From Flavobacterium sp. Sd200 (GTDB lineage Bacteria > Bacteroidota > Bacteroidia > Flavobacteriales > Flavobacteriaceae): a DNA stretch of 64,000 nucleotides. The stretch spans positions 248,001 to 312,000 of the forward strand of contig NZ_WUMN01000005.1 of NCBI RefSeq assembly GCF_009826935.1, given 5' to 3'. A program made the translations under genes and the position numbers. Shown one piece after another: positions 26,433-35,689 of this stretch. The notes beneath the pieces are model-generated. The model saw only the letters and a list, made by a program, of their open reading frames with translations. It ran no database searches and was not told where the DNA came from. Position 1 is the stretch's first letter, and every line of letters starts with the position of its first letter.

Positions 26433-29400
26433 TTACTCGTTAACAATTATCCATTCGCCGGTAGCTAAAAGGCCCTCGGCTTTTTTAAACTTCATTGTTT
26501 CAGTTTTGCCACTCATTACATGTTTAAGCGTAACGTTGTCATTACGGTTAATTTTTGGAGCATCCCTAACAATAGTTTCAGTTACTGACGGCTGTTGCTG
26601 GCTTTGCTGAGACACCTCACGGGCTTTGGCTGCCATTTCGTCGGTATTTAAAACTTCGTCCTTAGTCTCAACATATTGCTCCCTTTGTCTTATCTGCTCT
26701 CTCGCCTCATGTATTTCCTGAGCATTTTGCGATGGCAATGCCGCTTTGAACAAGAACGAAACCACATCTTTGTTTATACCGCCAAGTGTACGTTTAAACA
26801 ATTTATAAGCTTCTTCTTTATAAATAAGCAACGGGTCTTTTTGTTCGTGCACGGCAAGCTGTACCGATTGCTTTAGCTCGTCCATTTTTCTAAGGTGTTT
26901 TTTCCAGGCCTCATCTACAATGGCAAGCATGATATTCTTTTCAAAATCATCTACTAATGATGCACCTTCTGTAGTGTAAGCCTTTTCAAGATTAGTAACT
27001 ACATTAAGTGTTTTAATACCGTCAGTAAACGGAACCACTATGCGCTCATACTGGCCGTTGTTGTTTTCAAACACACCCTTGATTACCGGGAAAGCCTCTG
27101 CTGCATTGTGCTTATTCTTTTCAGTGTATGCCTCATAAGCGGCTTTATATATTTTTCCGGCAAGCTCATTTTCGCCAAGCCTCTTAAAGTCGGCCTCGCT
27201 AATTGGAGAGCTTATAGAAAATATCCTTATCAGGTCGAACTCAAAGTTCTTAAAGTCCTGTGTAAACTTATTGTTGCTTACAACCGTCTCAGACATTTCA
27301 TAGATCATATCGGCAATATCCACTTTTAGCCTGTCGCCAAAAAGGGCATGCTTTCTCTTTTTATATACGTTTTCACGCTGCTTGTTCATAACGTCATCAT
27401 ATTCAAGCAAACGCTTACGCTGACCAAAGTTGTTCTCTTCAACCTTTTTCTGAGCACGCTCAATAGATTTTGTCATCATAGAGTGCTGTATAACCTCACC
27501 CTCTTTAAGCCCCATGCGGTCCATAACTTTGGCTACCCTTTCAGAACCAAACAAACGCATAAGGTTATCTTCCAAAGACACATAAAACTGTGAGCTACCC
27601 GGATCTCCCTGACGTCCTGCACGACCTCTAAGCTGGCGGTCTACACGGCGGGAATCATGGCGCTCTGTACCAATAATAGCAAGACCACCGGCTTCTTTAA
27701 CTTCTTTAGTAAGCTTAATATCGGTACCACGGCCTGCCATGTTGGTAGCAATGGTTACCACTCCCGGCTTACCTGCTTCGGCTACAATGTCAGCCTCTTT
27801 TTTATGAAGCTTGGCATTAAGCACGTTGTGCGGAATGTTCCTCATTTTAAGCATACGGCTTAAAAGCTCAGATATTTCAACTGATGTAGTACCAATAAGC
27901 ACCGGACGCCCTGCTGCCGAAAGAACCGTTACATCTTCAATAACCGCGTTGAATTTTTCGCGCATAGTTTTATAGATAAGATCTTCGTGGTCTTTACGGG
28001 CAATGCCCCTGTTGGTTGGTATCTCTACCACATCAAGCTTATATATTTCCCAAAACTCTCCTGCTTCAGTAACCGCAGTACCGGTCATACCGGCAAGCTT
28101 GCTGTACATCCTGAAATAGTTTTGCAGTGTAATGGTAGCAAATGTTTGTGTAGCGGCTTCAATCTTAACGTTCTCCTTAGCCTCTATTGCCTGGTGTAAA
28201 CCATCACTGTAACGGCGCCCGTCCATAATACGGCCGGTTTGCTCGTCTACGATCATGATCTTGTTTTCCATAATAACATACTCCACATCTTTTTCAAAAA
28301 GCGTGTAGGCTTTTAAAAGCTGTGTAAGTGTGTGTATACGCTCGCTCTTAATAGAGAAATCCTGGAACAACGATTCTTTTGCTTCGGTTTCCTGCTCCTT
28401 GTCAAGCTTTTTCTTTTCGATGTTGGCAATTTCAGTACCAATATCCGGAAGAACAAAAAAGTCGCTGTCAGTATCCTGTGAAAGGAATTTTATACCATTA
28501 TCAGTAAGTTCAACCTGATTGTTCTTTTCTTCGATAACAAAATACAGAGCCTCGTCTATTTTGTGCATGTCACGATTGTTGTCGGCCATGTACTGGTTCT
28601 CTGTTTTTTGAAGCAGCTGCTTAACACCTTCCTCACTAAGGAATTTAATAAGCGCCTTATTTTTAGGCAAACCGCGGTGCGCTCTTAAAAGCATAACACC
28701 ACCATCTTTAGTATTGCCTTCTTTTATAAGCTTTTTAGCTTCGGCAAGCACACCGTTTATAAGTGTACGCTGAAGCCCTACAAGATGGTCTACTTTTGGT
28801 TTAAGCTCGTTAAACTCGTGGCGGTCGCCCTGTGGCACCGGACCCGATATGATAAGCGGTGTACGGGCATCATCTACCAATACAGAGTCTACCTCATCCA
28901 CAATAGCATAGTTGTGTTTGCGCTGTACCAGGTCTTCCGGCGAATGCGCCATATTATCTCTAAGGTAGTCAAAACCAAACTCATTGTTCGTGCCATAAGT
29001 AATATCAGCAGCATAGGCTTTGCGTCTTGCATCGCTGTTTGGCTGATGGTTGTCTATACAGTCTACAGTCATGCCATGGAACTCAAACAGAGGAGCTTTC
29101 CACGTGCTGTCCCTTTTGGCAAGATAGTCGTTCACGGTTACAAGGTGTACACCGTTGCCAGTTAGTGCATTTAAGTAAAGCGGCAACGTAGCCACAAGGG
29201 TTTTACCCTCACCCGTTTGCATCTCAGATATTTTACCCTGGTGCAATACAATACCGCCTATAAGCTGAACATCATAATGTATCATGTCCCAGGTAATTTC
29301 ATTACCTGCTGCATTCCACTTATTCGCCCATACGGCATTATCTCCCTGTATGCTAATGTAAGGTTTTGCAGCACTCAACTCAAGGTCTTTAGGTGTTGCC

Positions 29401-29795
29401 TTTACAGTAATTGAAGTATTTTCTTTAAAGCGGCGTGCGGTTTCTTTAACCACTGCAAAAGCCTCCGGAAGGATCTCAAGCAATGTTTTTTCAGAAATCT
29501 CATAAGCCTCTTTTTCAAGCGCATCTATAGAAGCATAGATATCCTCACGGGCATCTATATCGGCAGTTTTTTCTACCTCTTCAAGATATGAAGCTATTTT
29601 GGCGTCTTTATCTGCGCGTGCTTTTTTGATAGTTTCTTTAAAATACACGGTCTTTTCCCTAAGCTCATCGTGCGATAGCTGTGCCAAAGCACCTTCAAAA
29701 GACTTTATCTTGTTTACAAGCGGCTGGATGGCCTTTACGTCTTTTTGCGACTTATCGCCCACAAAGGCTTTAAGAATGCTGTTTATTAAACTCAT
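26433..29795 (-). CDS. secA: Preprotein translocase ATPase SecA
   Basis: 1120 residues, the long Bacteroidota form. Walker A is 'TGEGKT' near 194-199. The DEAD-like motif is 'DEVDSVLVDDARTPLI' near 300. The later helicase motifs are 'TNMAGRGTDI' and 'QLRGRAGRQGDPG'. It drives protein export through SecYEG. The extreme C-terminus ends 'LLATGEWIIVNE' and lacks the cysteine-rich SecB/zinc motif found in many SecA proteins, which appears normal for flavobacteria. It has a large insert between the N-terminal part and the second helicase domain. Monocistronic with terminator. Confidence 0.97.
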   Translation of the reverse strand: MSLINSILKAFVGDKSQKDVKAIQPLVNKIKSFEGALAQLSHDELREKTVYFKETIKKARADKDAKIASYLEEVEKTADIDAREDIYASIDALEKEAYEISEKTLLEILPEAFAVVKETARRFKENTSITVKATPKDLELSAAKPYISIQGDNAVWANKWNAAGNEITWDMIHYDVQLIGGIVLHQGKISEMQTGEGKTLVATLPLYLNALTGNGVHLVTVNDYLAKRDSTWKAPLFEFHGMTVDCIDNHQPNSDARRKAYAADITYGTNNEFGFDYLRDNMAHSPEDLVQRKHNYAIVDEVDSVLVDDARTPLIISGPVPQGDRHEFNELKPKVDHLVGLQRTLINGVLAEAKKLIKEGNTKDGGVMLLRAHRGLPKNKALIKFLSEEGVKQLLQKTENQYMADNNRDMHKIDEALYFVIEEKNNQVELTDNGIKFLSQDTDSDFFVLPDIGTEIANIEKKKLDKEQETEAKESLFQDFSIKSERIHTLTQLLKAYTLFEKDVEYVIMENKIMIVDEQTGRIMDGRRYSDGLHQAIEAKENVKIEAATQTFATITLQNYFRMYSKLAGMTGTAVTEAGEFWEIYKLDVVEIPTNRGIARKDHEDLIYKTMREKFNAVIEDVTVLSAAGRPVLIGTTSVEISELLSRMLKMRNIPHNVLNAKLHKKEADIVAEAGKPGVVTIATNMAGRGTDIKLTKEVKEAGGLAIIGTERHDSRRVDRQLRGRAGRQGDPGSSQFYVSLEDNLMRLFGSERVAKVMDRMGLKEGEVIQHSMMTKSIERAQKKVEENNFGQRKRLLEYDDVMNKQRENVYKKRKHALFGDRLKVDIADMIYEMSETVVSNNKFTQDFKNFEFDLIRIFSISSPISEADFKRLGENELAGKIYKAAYEAYTEKNKHNAAEAFPVIKGVFENNNGQYERIVVPFTDGIKTLNVVTNLEKAYTTEGASLVDDFEKNIMLAIVDEAWKKHLRKMDELKQSVQLAVHEQKDPLLIYKEEAYKLFKRTLGGINKDVVSFLFKAALPSQNAQEIHEAREQIRQREQYVETKDEVLNTDEMAAKAREVSQQSQQQPSVTETIVRDAPKINRNDNVTLKHVMSGKTETMKFKKAEGLLATGEWIIVNE

Positions 29796-29842
29796 TATAT
29801 TTGTAATTACTTAATTTCTACAATTTAGCTGTAAATTTAACC

Positions 29843-29871
29843 AAAAAAAAAGCCTCCAGAAAGAGACTTTT
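29843..29871 (-). terminator. Terminator of the DUF2795 gene
   Basis: Minus-strand stem AAAAGTCTC / GAGGCTTTT (one G-U) with a 6-nt loop followed by T residues, downstream of the stop at 29892. Confidence 0.75.
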
Positions 29872-29891
29872 CAATTGATCTTTATCTTTAC

Positions 29892-30113
29892 TTAGTATTC
29901 ATCCTCGTTCCAAAGATAGTCTTCGTCCGTAGGATAATCCGGCCAGATCTCTTCCATCGACTCATAGATCTCGCCTTCATCCTCTATAGACTGAAGGTTT
30001 TCTACTACCTCGAGTGGAGCCCCGGTCCTGATGGCATAATCTATAAGCTCATCTTTTGTTGCCGGCCACGGTGCATCACTTAAATAAGATGCTAATTCTA
30101 ATGTCCAATACAT
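29892..30113 (-). CDS. DUF2795-family small acidic protein
   Basis: 73 residues, very acidic, beginning 'MYWTLELASYLSDAPWPATK' and containing 'LIDYAIRTGAPLEVVENL'. This pattern (Ala-rich helix, PWPATK, acidic tail) matches the DUF2795 family known across Bacteroidota, of unknown function. It lies upstream of secA but is separated from it by a terminator. Confidence 0.85.
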   Translation of the reverse strand: MYWTLELASYLSDAPWPATKDELIDYAIRTGAPLEVVENLQSIEDEGEIYESMEEIWPDYPTDEDYLWNEDEY

Positions 30114-30285
30114 CTTTTAAACGATTAAAGTTTATGCAAAAATAAATTTTCTACTGAAATAGTCAAGTAAAAAGTTGTTTATTTTATATTAAAAGTTAAG
30201 AACGTGTCTCAGTTTTTAGTCATAGCCGCAGTATATAGTCCTATAAGCCAGTTTCAAAACTGCTCATTGAGACTAAAAACAGTAA

Positions 30286-30858
30286 CTAAAGCTTTTCAGG
30301 CATCCATTTTACCTCATCGGCCTGCAAATCATGAGACAACTTTCGTGCCAGTACAAAAAGATAGTCAGAAAGTCGGTTCAGGTAGGTCAATACCATAGCA
30401 TCTGTGGGTTCCAACTCATGCAAATGCACTGCTAAACGCTCTGCACGACGGCAAACACAACGTGCAATATGACAGTATGACACTGTAGTATGCCCTCCCG
30501 GAAGCACAAAATGTGTCATGGGTTCCAACTCAGTTTCCATAGCGTCTATCTCGTTTTCAAGGAGTTCAACATCCGCATCGCTAATTTTAGGAATATTAAG
30601 CCTCTCCTTACCGTTCTTTAAAACACTCTTTTCCGGGTCGGTTGCCAATATGGCACCTGCCGTAAACAGCCTGTCCTGTATTCTTTCCAATATTTTTTTA
30701 TAATTTGGGTTAATTTGCTGGTCGCGTATAAGCCCAATATGCGAGTTAAGCTCGTCTACGGTGCCATAACTATCTATACGGATATGGTGTTTTGGCACAC
30801 GCGTGCCGCCAAAAAGTGCAGTCGTGCCACTATCGCCTGTTTTTGTGTAAACTTTCAT
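30286..30858 (-). CDS. Cob(I)yrinic acid a,c-diamide adenosyltransferase, PduO type
   Basis: 190 residues from ATG 30858. An upstream ATG at 30897 would add 13 residues, but family members begin 'MKVYTKTGDSGTT', so the internal start is preferred. Motifs are 'TKTGDSGTTALFGGTRV' for ATP binding, 'DELNSHIGL', and 'RCVCRRAER' near 130 for the corrinoid site. It adenosylates cobalamin in the cytoplasm using ATP. No other cobalamin genes are nearby, so it probably serves salvage for enzymes such as methylmalonyl-CoA mutase. Confidence 0.94.
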   Translation of the reverse strand: MKVYTKTGDSGTTALFGGTRVPKHHIRIDSYGTVDELNSHIGLIRDQQINPNYKKILERIQDRLFTAGAILATDPEKSVLKNGKERLNIPKISDADVELLENEIDAMETELEPMTHFVLPGGHTTVSYCHIARCVCRRAERLAVHLHELEPTDAMVLTYLNRLSDYLFVLARKLSHDLQADEVKWMPEKL

Positions 30859-30931
30859 TTTGTAGTTTTTGATTGTAGAGTCTATATTTTTGATCAAACT
30901 TCACTCATACTCTATCTATAAGTTATTTAAA

Positions 30932-31510
30932 TTAATTATCCCATAAAGATAGCTGATCGATTAGAATCCATTTTTCACTTTTCTTTTCAAATATCAATGC
31001 TATTCCGAAACCACAGCCTAAACAGCTGTATCTTACCTGGATGATTGCTTTAGTATGATCTGCAGAAATTAAAGGTTTAGAAAACTTATAATAGTTAAAA
31101 TCAAAGGCACTGTCTTTAAAGGCTGCTTGTTTTACCTCCATTAATTTATCATCAAATAACACTACTCTTTTCTCTTTAAGTTGTTTATCAGTAATATTAA
31201 GATGCTGTAAATTCTTTTTTTGCTCATTGAAATAGAGACTGTCAGTTTTAGAGAAAAATGCCTGTTTATAATTAATCTTCATTAATACTAAGTCAAGATC
31301 CGACTCATTAGTCAATTCCTGACTCACGTAAACAGTATCCTGATACTGTCTAAAATTAAATTCTTCCCTAACTTCTGGAGAGGTAATAACATCATTAAAA
31401 ACCGCAAGAGTTAATGAATCTGACGGGATTTCAGGCACCTCTAAACTTTCAACACTATTATTTTTACAAGAACAAAATACAATAAATAAAAACAGAAAAA
31501 TATACTTCAT
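30932..31510 (-). CDS. Lipoprotein of unknown function
   Basis: 192 residues. A short hydrophobic signal ends in lipobox FCSC (Cys15), followed by 'KNNSVESLEVPEIP'. The rest is a mixed alpha/beta soluble domain; 'IQVRYSCLGCGFGIALIFEKKSEKWILI' near the C-terminus resembles the end of SnoaL/NTF2-like sheets, but the match is weak. Family unknown. It lies between the cobalamin gene and the ABC ATPase with separate spacing. Confidence 0.75.
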   Translation of the reverse strand: MKYIFLFLFIVFCSCKNNSVESLEVPEIPSDSLTLAVFNDVITSPEVREEFNFRQYQDTVYVSQELTNESDLDLVLMKINYKQAFFSKTDSLYFNEQKKNLQHLNITDKQLKEKRVVLFDDKLMEVKQAAFKDSAFDFNYYKFSKPLISADHTKAIIQVRYSCLGCGFGIALIFEKKSEKWILIDQLSLWDN

Positions 31511-31602
31511 AGTTATAACATTTCTATTTTATAAATCAGATCATAATTAATTTAAAAATTAGAGTGAAGCTCAATCTTAAATCTAATCCCTTAAATCTGA
31601 AA

Positions 31603-32304
31603 TTACTTCTTAGGTTTGGGATTTATATTATCGGTCTCTATTACGCCATCGCGAAGGCGTATAACACGGTGGGCATATTCGGCAATATCCTCTTCGTGGG
31701 TTACCAGTATAACAGTATTACCATTGGCATGTATCTCATTAAAAAGCCCCATAATTTCTACCGATGTTTTACTGTCAAGGTTACCCGTAGGTTCATCGGC
31801 CAAAATTATAGACGGGTGGTTTACCAGCGCCCTTGCAACTGCCACCCTTTGCCTTTGGCCGCCCGAAAGCTGGTTAGGCTTGTGGTCCATCCTGTCCTGC
31901 AGGCCTACCTGGGTAAGCACCTTGGTAGCGCGGTTGTTGCGTTCCTGTTTTTTGTAGCCCGCATATACCATGGGCAGGGCAACATTATCTAAAGCTGTGG
32001 TACGCGGCAAAAGGTTGAACGTCTGGAAAACAAAACCTATCTCTTTATTGCGAATGGTTGCCAATTCATCATCCTTCATAATACTCACGTCTTTTCCGTT
32101 AAGTACATAAGAGCCCGATGTTGGCGTGTCAAGACAGCCCAAAAGGTTCATGAGCGTACTTTTGCCCGAACCCGACGGCCCCATAAGTGCCACATATTCG
32201 CCTTTGTATATGGTGAGATCTATGCCTTTTAGCACTTTTACCACTTCGCTGCCCAACGGAAAATCGCGGGTAATGCCTTTAATTTCTATTATGGGTTTTA
32301 CCAT
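31603..32304 (-). CDS. ABC transporter ATP-binding protein, LolD/MacB type
   Basis: 233 residues with Walker A 'GPSGSGKST' (about 43-51), Q-loop '[11 protein letters not shown]', signature '[15 protein letters not shown]' and Walker B '[13 protein letters not shown]'. 'PTGNLDS' is typical of the MacB/LolD/FtsE group that powers mechanotransmission or lipoprotein release. No permease gene is adjacent; the partner must be elsewhere. It is apparently monocistronic. Confidence 0.94.
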   Translation of the reverse strand: MVKPIIEIKGITRDFPLGSEVVKVLKGIDLTIYKGEYVALMGPSGSGKSTLMNLLGCLDTPTSGSYVLNGKDVSIMKDDELATIRNKEIGFVFQTFNLLPRTTALDNVALPMVYAGYKKQERNNRATKVLTQVGLQDRMDHKPNQLSGGQRQRVAVARALVNHPSIILADEPTGNLDSKTSVEIMGLFNEIHANGNTVILVTHEEDIAEYAHRVIRLRDGVIETDNINPKPKK

Positions 32305-32357
32305 GGTTTTATTTTACAAAGTATAAAAGTAATGTTTAGCCACGAATTTCACTAATT

Positions 32358-32406
32358 GAACTGATTTAAACTTTTTCGCTTCAATCAAAAAAGTTTAAAT
32401 CAGTTC
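32358..32406. repeat. 19-bp perfect inverted repeat
   Basis: Arms 32358-32376 and 32388-32406 (starting GAACTGATTTAAAC) pair perfectly around an 11-nt loop, between two divergently transcribed genes. The flanks 'CACGAATTTCACTAATT' and 'AATTAATCGCGAATTA' recall a common flavobacterial dispersed repeat. No T tract. Confidence 0.75.
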
Positions 32407-32506
32407 ATTCATACAAATTAATTAATCGCGAATTAAAATTAATAAAATTCACAGCTAAATCTTCAATCATCATTTAAGTATATTTACCACTACAAACCAA
32501 ACCTTT

Positions 32507-33688
32507 ATGGAAACCGTTACTAGACGCATACAAAGCATAGATGTGCTGAGGGGTATAATTATGGCCATTATGGCATTAGACCATACCCGCGATTACTTTC
32601 ATATCAATGCTATGAGCCAGGACCCTACCGATCTTGAAACTACTACTCCCCTGCTGTTCTTTACACGATGGATAACGCATTTTTGTGCGCCAACATTTGT
32701 GTTCCTGTCCGGCACTTCCATATACCTGCAAAGCCTGCGCAAAACAAAAAAAGAGCTGGGGTGGTTTTTACTTACGCGCGGTTTGTGGCTGGTAGTGGCC
32801 GAGTTTACCATAGTAGGGTTTGGGTGGAGTTTTGACCCGTTTTTCAGCTTTCAGTTCCTGCAGGTAATGTGGGCCATTGGGTGCAGCATGATAATCATGT
32901 CAGGGCTTGTGTTTTTCAGTTACAGGACTTTGGCCGTATTAGGCATATTGATCACCCTATTGCATAACCTGATGGATTTTATTGTAGTGACCGATCCTGA
33001 AATTAACAGCACGCTAAATGTATTTTTAATAACCGAATTTAAGGTGTACAGCCTTTTAGGATTGAAAGTAATGTTTGCCTATGCCATACTGCCCTGGACA
33101 GGTATTATGCTGCTGGGATATGCCGCCGGAAAATGGTACAATACCAAAAAAGTTACTTTTGAACAAAGGCGCAAATTTTTGCTTACTTCCGGATTTGGGC
33201 TTATTGGACTATTTGCAGCACTTAGACTTATAAACCTTTATGGCGATTTGCAGCCGTGGTCAAACCAACCTACAATAACATACACAGTGCTTTCTTTTTT
33301 TAATGTAACCAAATATCCTCCATCATTGCAATATGCCTGCATGACCCTTGGGGTGGCACTTTTGGCACTGGCTTTTATAGAGAACATTAACAACCGGTTT
33401 ACTGCCATTATGAACGTATTTGGGCGCGTACCTTTCTTTTACTACCTGCTGCACATTTACATAATTCATTTATTGTGCGTAGGCTTGTATTTTATAGAAG
33501 GATATACCATAGCCGACCTTTTTACTAAACCTATGGCATTTGGTTTTCGCCCACGACAAGATTTTGGGCTTGAACTTGGGTATGTATATTTAGTATGGCT
33601 GCTGGTTTTGGTACTGTGTTATTACCCAAGCCGTTGGTACAACAACTATAAAAGCACCCACACCCAGTGGTGGCTGGGGTATATTTAG
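32507..33688 (+). CDS. DUF1624/heparan-alpha-glucosaminide N-acetyltransferase-like membrane protein
   Basis: 393 residues, about 9-10 membrane helices. The N-terminal 'RIQSIDVLRGIIMAIMALDH' with 'CAPTFVFLSGTS' is the hallmark of this acyltransferase-like family, which includes relatives of HGSNAT. They are thought to transfer acyl groups across the membrane, but most bacterial members have no assigned substrate. Monocistronic. Confidence 0.88.
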   Translation: METVTRRIQSIDVLRGIIMAIMALDHTRDYFHINAMSQDPTDLETTTPLLFFTRWITHFCAPTFVFLSGTSIYLQSLRKTKKELGWFLLTRGLWLVVAEFTIVGFGWSFDPFFSFQFLQVMWAIGCSMIIMSGLVFFSYRTLAVLGILITLLHNLMDFIVVTDPEINSTLNVFLITEFKVYSLLGLKVMFAYAILPWTGIMLLGYAAGKWYNTKKVTFEQRRKFLLTSGFGLIGLFAALRLINLYGDLQPWSNQPTITYTVLSFFNVTKYPPSLQYACMTLGVALLALAFIENINNRFTAIMNVFGRVPFFYYLLHIYIIHLLCVGLYFIEGYTIADLFTKPMAFGFRPRQDFGLELGYVYLVWLLVLVLCYYPSRWYNNYKSTHTQWWLGYI

Positions 33689-33764
33689 CATGTTATTAAA
33701 TAGTATTCATCATTTCTTACTATTATACCATTAATTGATATAAAACAGTCCGATTAAATTGTCT

Positions 33765-33896
33765 CGCAAAGGCGCAGAGTCGCAAAGTTCAATGGTAATA
33801 TCCTCATTCCGAGCTGCTGTTAAGCCGCTAAGCTTTGCGACTTACAGTCGCTGAAGAAAATTGCTAATTAAGACACTTCTTTGCGCTTTCGCGCGA
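33765..33896. repeat. Nested palindromic repeat, copy R2 (decayed)
   Basis: The left outer arm 33765-33787 is well preserved (CGCAAAGGCGCAGAGTCGC). The central half-palindrome 33831-33852 (AGCTTTGCGACTTACAGTC) is intact, but its partner half and the right outer arm (CTTTGCGCTTTCGCGCG) are mutated. Related to R1 and R3. It lies between convergent genes. Confidence 0.85.
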
Positions 33897-33954
33897 AAAA
33901 AACAGAGCCGTTCAGGCCACTATTTAGATTAGCAGATAGCTCTTGGAGAAAAAA

Positions 33955-34260
33955 TTACGATTTAAACAGAAAACCCAAACCAAGAGACCTAAGCATTTTT
34001 TTTTCGAAAGCCCAAAAGAATTTTCCCTGCCCGGATATAAACCCAAAGGAAACAAGCAATACCTGGTAGATAGGAAAAATAAGAATGATGTATAGCGGAT
34101 AGTACAACCATAAAGAAATATCGTCTTTACTAAGACCCAGCCATGCCAGCACAGGTTTAGATAAATATGCCGATGTAGAACCGGTTATGGCAAAAACAAT
34201 AAAAATAACCACCAATTGGTAATTATGCTGTATGCCCCATCGTTGTTTGAACTTCTCCAT
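33955..34260 (-). CDS. DUF6787-like small membrane protein
   Basis: 101 residues, two membrane helices ('LVVIFIVFAITGSTSAYLSK' and 'WLYYPLYIILIFPIYQVLLV'), with the conserved ends 'FKQRWGI' and 'GKFFWAFEKKML'. It resembles a flavobacterial family catalogued as DUF6787. Function unknown. Confidence 0.78.
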   Translation of the reverse strand: MEKFKQRWGIQHNYQLVVIFIVFAITGSTSAYLSKPVLAWLGLSKDDISLWLYYPLYIILIFPIYQVLLVSFGFISGQGKFFWAFEKKMLRSLGLGFLFKS

Positions 34261-34381
34261 TGCTTTGTGTGAGCCACAAATATACCTGATTTACTTTTGC
34301 CACACAACACAGCCTGTACGTTAATACTGCAGTTTTAACCTATTAATTACAAAGAAATTTGGCACAGCGATAGAGAAAAAT

Positions 34382-34834
34382 TTACTGCGGAATTATACCT
34401 CCAAGCCTTTGGCGGTTAGTTACCTGAAAATAAACAAGGTAGTTAAAAAGCAAATAATTTACTTCATAACCATAATCAATATCAGGATGATAGTCTATAC
34501 TCATTTGATACATGTCGCCATAGCGTTGCGGCTGGTTTACCCTTATGTTCCATTCGGTTACCCAAAACCTGTTCTTATTTTCAAGATATACCTGCCCGTA
34601 ATAATTGCGCGGCATGGCCCTTGACTGAAGCCAGGAATTAAAACCGGGGTCTATAATTATAATTTCATATTCAAGTGAGTCGTTAGCAATGCGCACCGTA
34701 TCGTTTGCCGTAGCTGCAGCAACTTCATTTTCGGTTTTGCCATGAATGGTGTTTGCCATATTAGTATCCTGACCTGTTTTACAGCCCAATATAAAAGCGA
34801 ACACAATGCACAAAGTGAATAGATAACTTTTCAT
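34382..34834 (-). CDS. DUF6146-like lipoprotein
   Basis: 150 residues. The signal ends in the lipobox 'ILGC' and the mature part has the conserved 'EIIIIDPGFNSWLQSRAMP' and 'YYLENKN'-type segment 'GQVYLENKNRFWVTEWNIRV'. The pattern is characteristic of a flavobacterial family of unknown function (DUF6146). Monocistronic. Confidence 0.8.
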   Translation of the reverse strand: MKSYLFTLCIVFAFILGCKTGQDTNMANTIHGKTENEVAAATANDTVRIANDSLEYEIIIIDPGFNSWLQSRAMPRNYYGQVYLENKNRFWVTEWNIRVNQPQRYGDMYQMSIDYHPDIDYGYEVNYLLFNYLVYFQVTNRQRLGGIIPQ

Positions 34835-34862
34835 TGCTTTTGTTATTTATATAAAAATAAAC

Positions 34863-34900
34863 AATAAAAGGCACCCTATAGCAATAAGGTACCTTTTATT
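34863..34900 (-). terminator. Terminator of the small-protein cluster
   Basis: Minus-strand inverted repeat AATAAAAGGTACC / GGTGCCTTTTATT with one G-U pair, 20 bp after the YtxH-like stop. Confidence 0.8.
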
Positions 34901-34920
34901 ATGCTTTAAAATTAAAGCTT

Positions 34921-35202
34921 TTAAGCTGTTGGCTGATTGGCCGTAGCATTATTTATGGCCGCAGATGTACTTTCGCCCGATTTTATCCTGTCGGCGATCT
35001 CTGTACCTTTTTGGATAGCCTCATCAAACTTTTGACGGGCAGTCTCTTTCACCGATTTGTATTTCTCGGCTATCTCTTCGCCATAGCCTTCTGCTTTTTC
35101 GATAATTCCGTCAAGATATCCTTTTCTTTTCAAAATAATTCCTACTACTGCAAGGGTTGCAACTCCCGCCGCAACACCTATAATTAACTTTTTGTTACTC
35201 AT
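34921..35202 (-). CDS. YtxH-like general-stress-type protein
   Basis: 93 residues. An N-terminal membrane helix with glycine (MSNKKLIIGVAAGVATLAVV) precedes an amphipathic helix rich in Glu/Lys ('EKAEGYGEEIAEKYKSVKET'), the YtxH pattern. YtxH-type proteins are induced in stress in several bacteria, with no known biochemical role. It is the last gene of a three-gene cluster of small proteins and is 40 bp after the preceding stop. Confidence 0.8.
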   Translation of the reverse strand: MSNKKLIIGVAAGVATLAVVGIILKRKGYLDGIIEKAEGYGEEIAEKYKSVKETARQKFDEAIQKGTEIADRIKSGESTSAAINNATANQPTA

Positions 35203-35242
35203 AACTTTTTAATTTAGTGATTATTTTATTCGATGTTGTTTA

Positions 35243-35473
35243 TTACTTATCAATATTTCTTTGCGGATTTTTTCTGTCCGGCCTCTGTTCCTGATTAGGA
35301 TTCAGCTCATTTCGTTGATGAGGCACTGCCTTTTTTTGAAGATTGGCACTCGTATGATATTTTTCGTTAGACTGACTGCTTTGATATCCTTCCGGCACCG
35401 GAGAATGCTGATTGAATTCATCTTTTACAATAGCAATATCCTCTTGTCTGCTGTTATTTTCTGATGTTGTCAT
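35243..35473 (-). CDS. Small disordered hydrophilic protein
   Basis: 76 residues with no hydrophobic segment, rich in Asn, Gln, Pro, Glu and Lys ('NELNPNQEQRPDRKNPQRN'). It looks intrinsically disordered. It sits 12 bp after the upstream small gene and 40 bp before the YtxH-like gene. Unknown function; a hydrophilin-like stress role is inference. Confidence 0.6.
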   Translation of the reverse strand: MTTSENNSRQEDIAIVKDEFNQHSPVPEGYQSSQSNEKYHTSANLQKKAVPHQRNELNPNQEQRPDRKNPQRNIDK

Positions 35474-35485
35474 AGCTTATATTTT

Positions 35486-35689
35486 TTAATTATTTTCTCC
35501 CCTGTCAGGGTTTATCATTCTTTCGTGAGATGAAGTATGGTTATCAGGCTTTTTGCGGCCTTCGTCTTTTTTTAATGTACCTGCCGAATTAGCATAACGA
35601 TTAGGACTGGTTCCAGAAAGATCCGGTTTTGGCAACGATGCCGGCATGCTCAGCGGGCTATCGTTAATGGGTTTGCTTATTGTTTTCAT
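35486..35689 (-). CDS. Small disordered hydrophilic protein
   Basis: 67 residues, no hydrophobic segment, rich in Pro, Ser, Asn and Lys ('SLPKPDLSGTSPNRYANSAG', 'KKDEGRKKPDNH'). It is the first gene of the cluster with the next disordered protein and the YtxH-like protein. Short, so confidence rests on clustering and clean start. Confidence 0.55.
   Translation of the reverse strand: MKTISKPINDSPLSMPASLPKPDLSGTSPNRYANSAGTLKKDEGRKKPDNHTSSHERMINPDRGENN

Noticed and set aside
27108..29165. Several frames of 60-130 codons antisense to secA
   Set aside because: They lie inside a highly conserved gene and have no start signals or recognisable products.
30206..30280. Inverted GTTTTTAGTC / GACTAAAAAC pair after the adenosyltransferase gene
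   Set aside because: Only 10 bp paired at a distance of about 50 bp and no T tract; too weak for a terminator or element.
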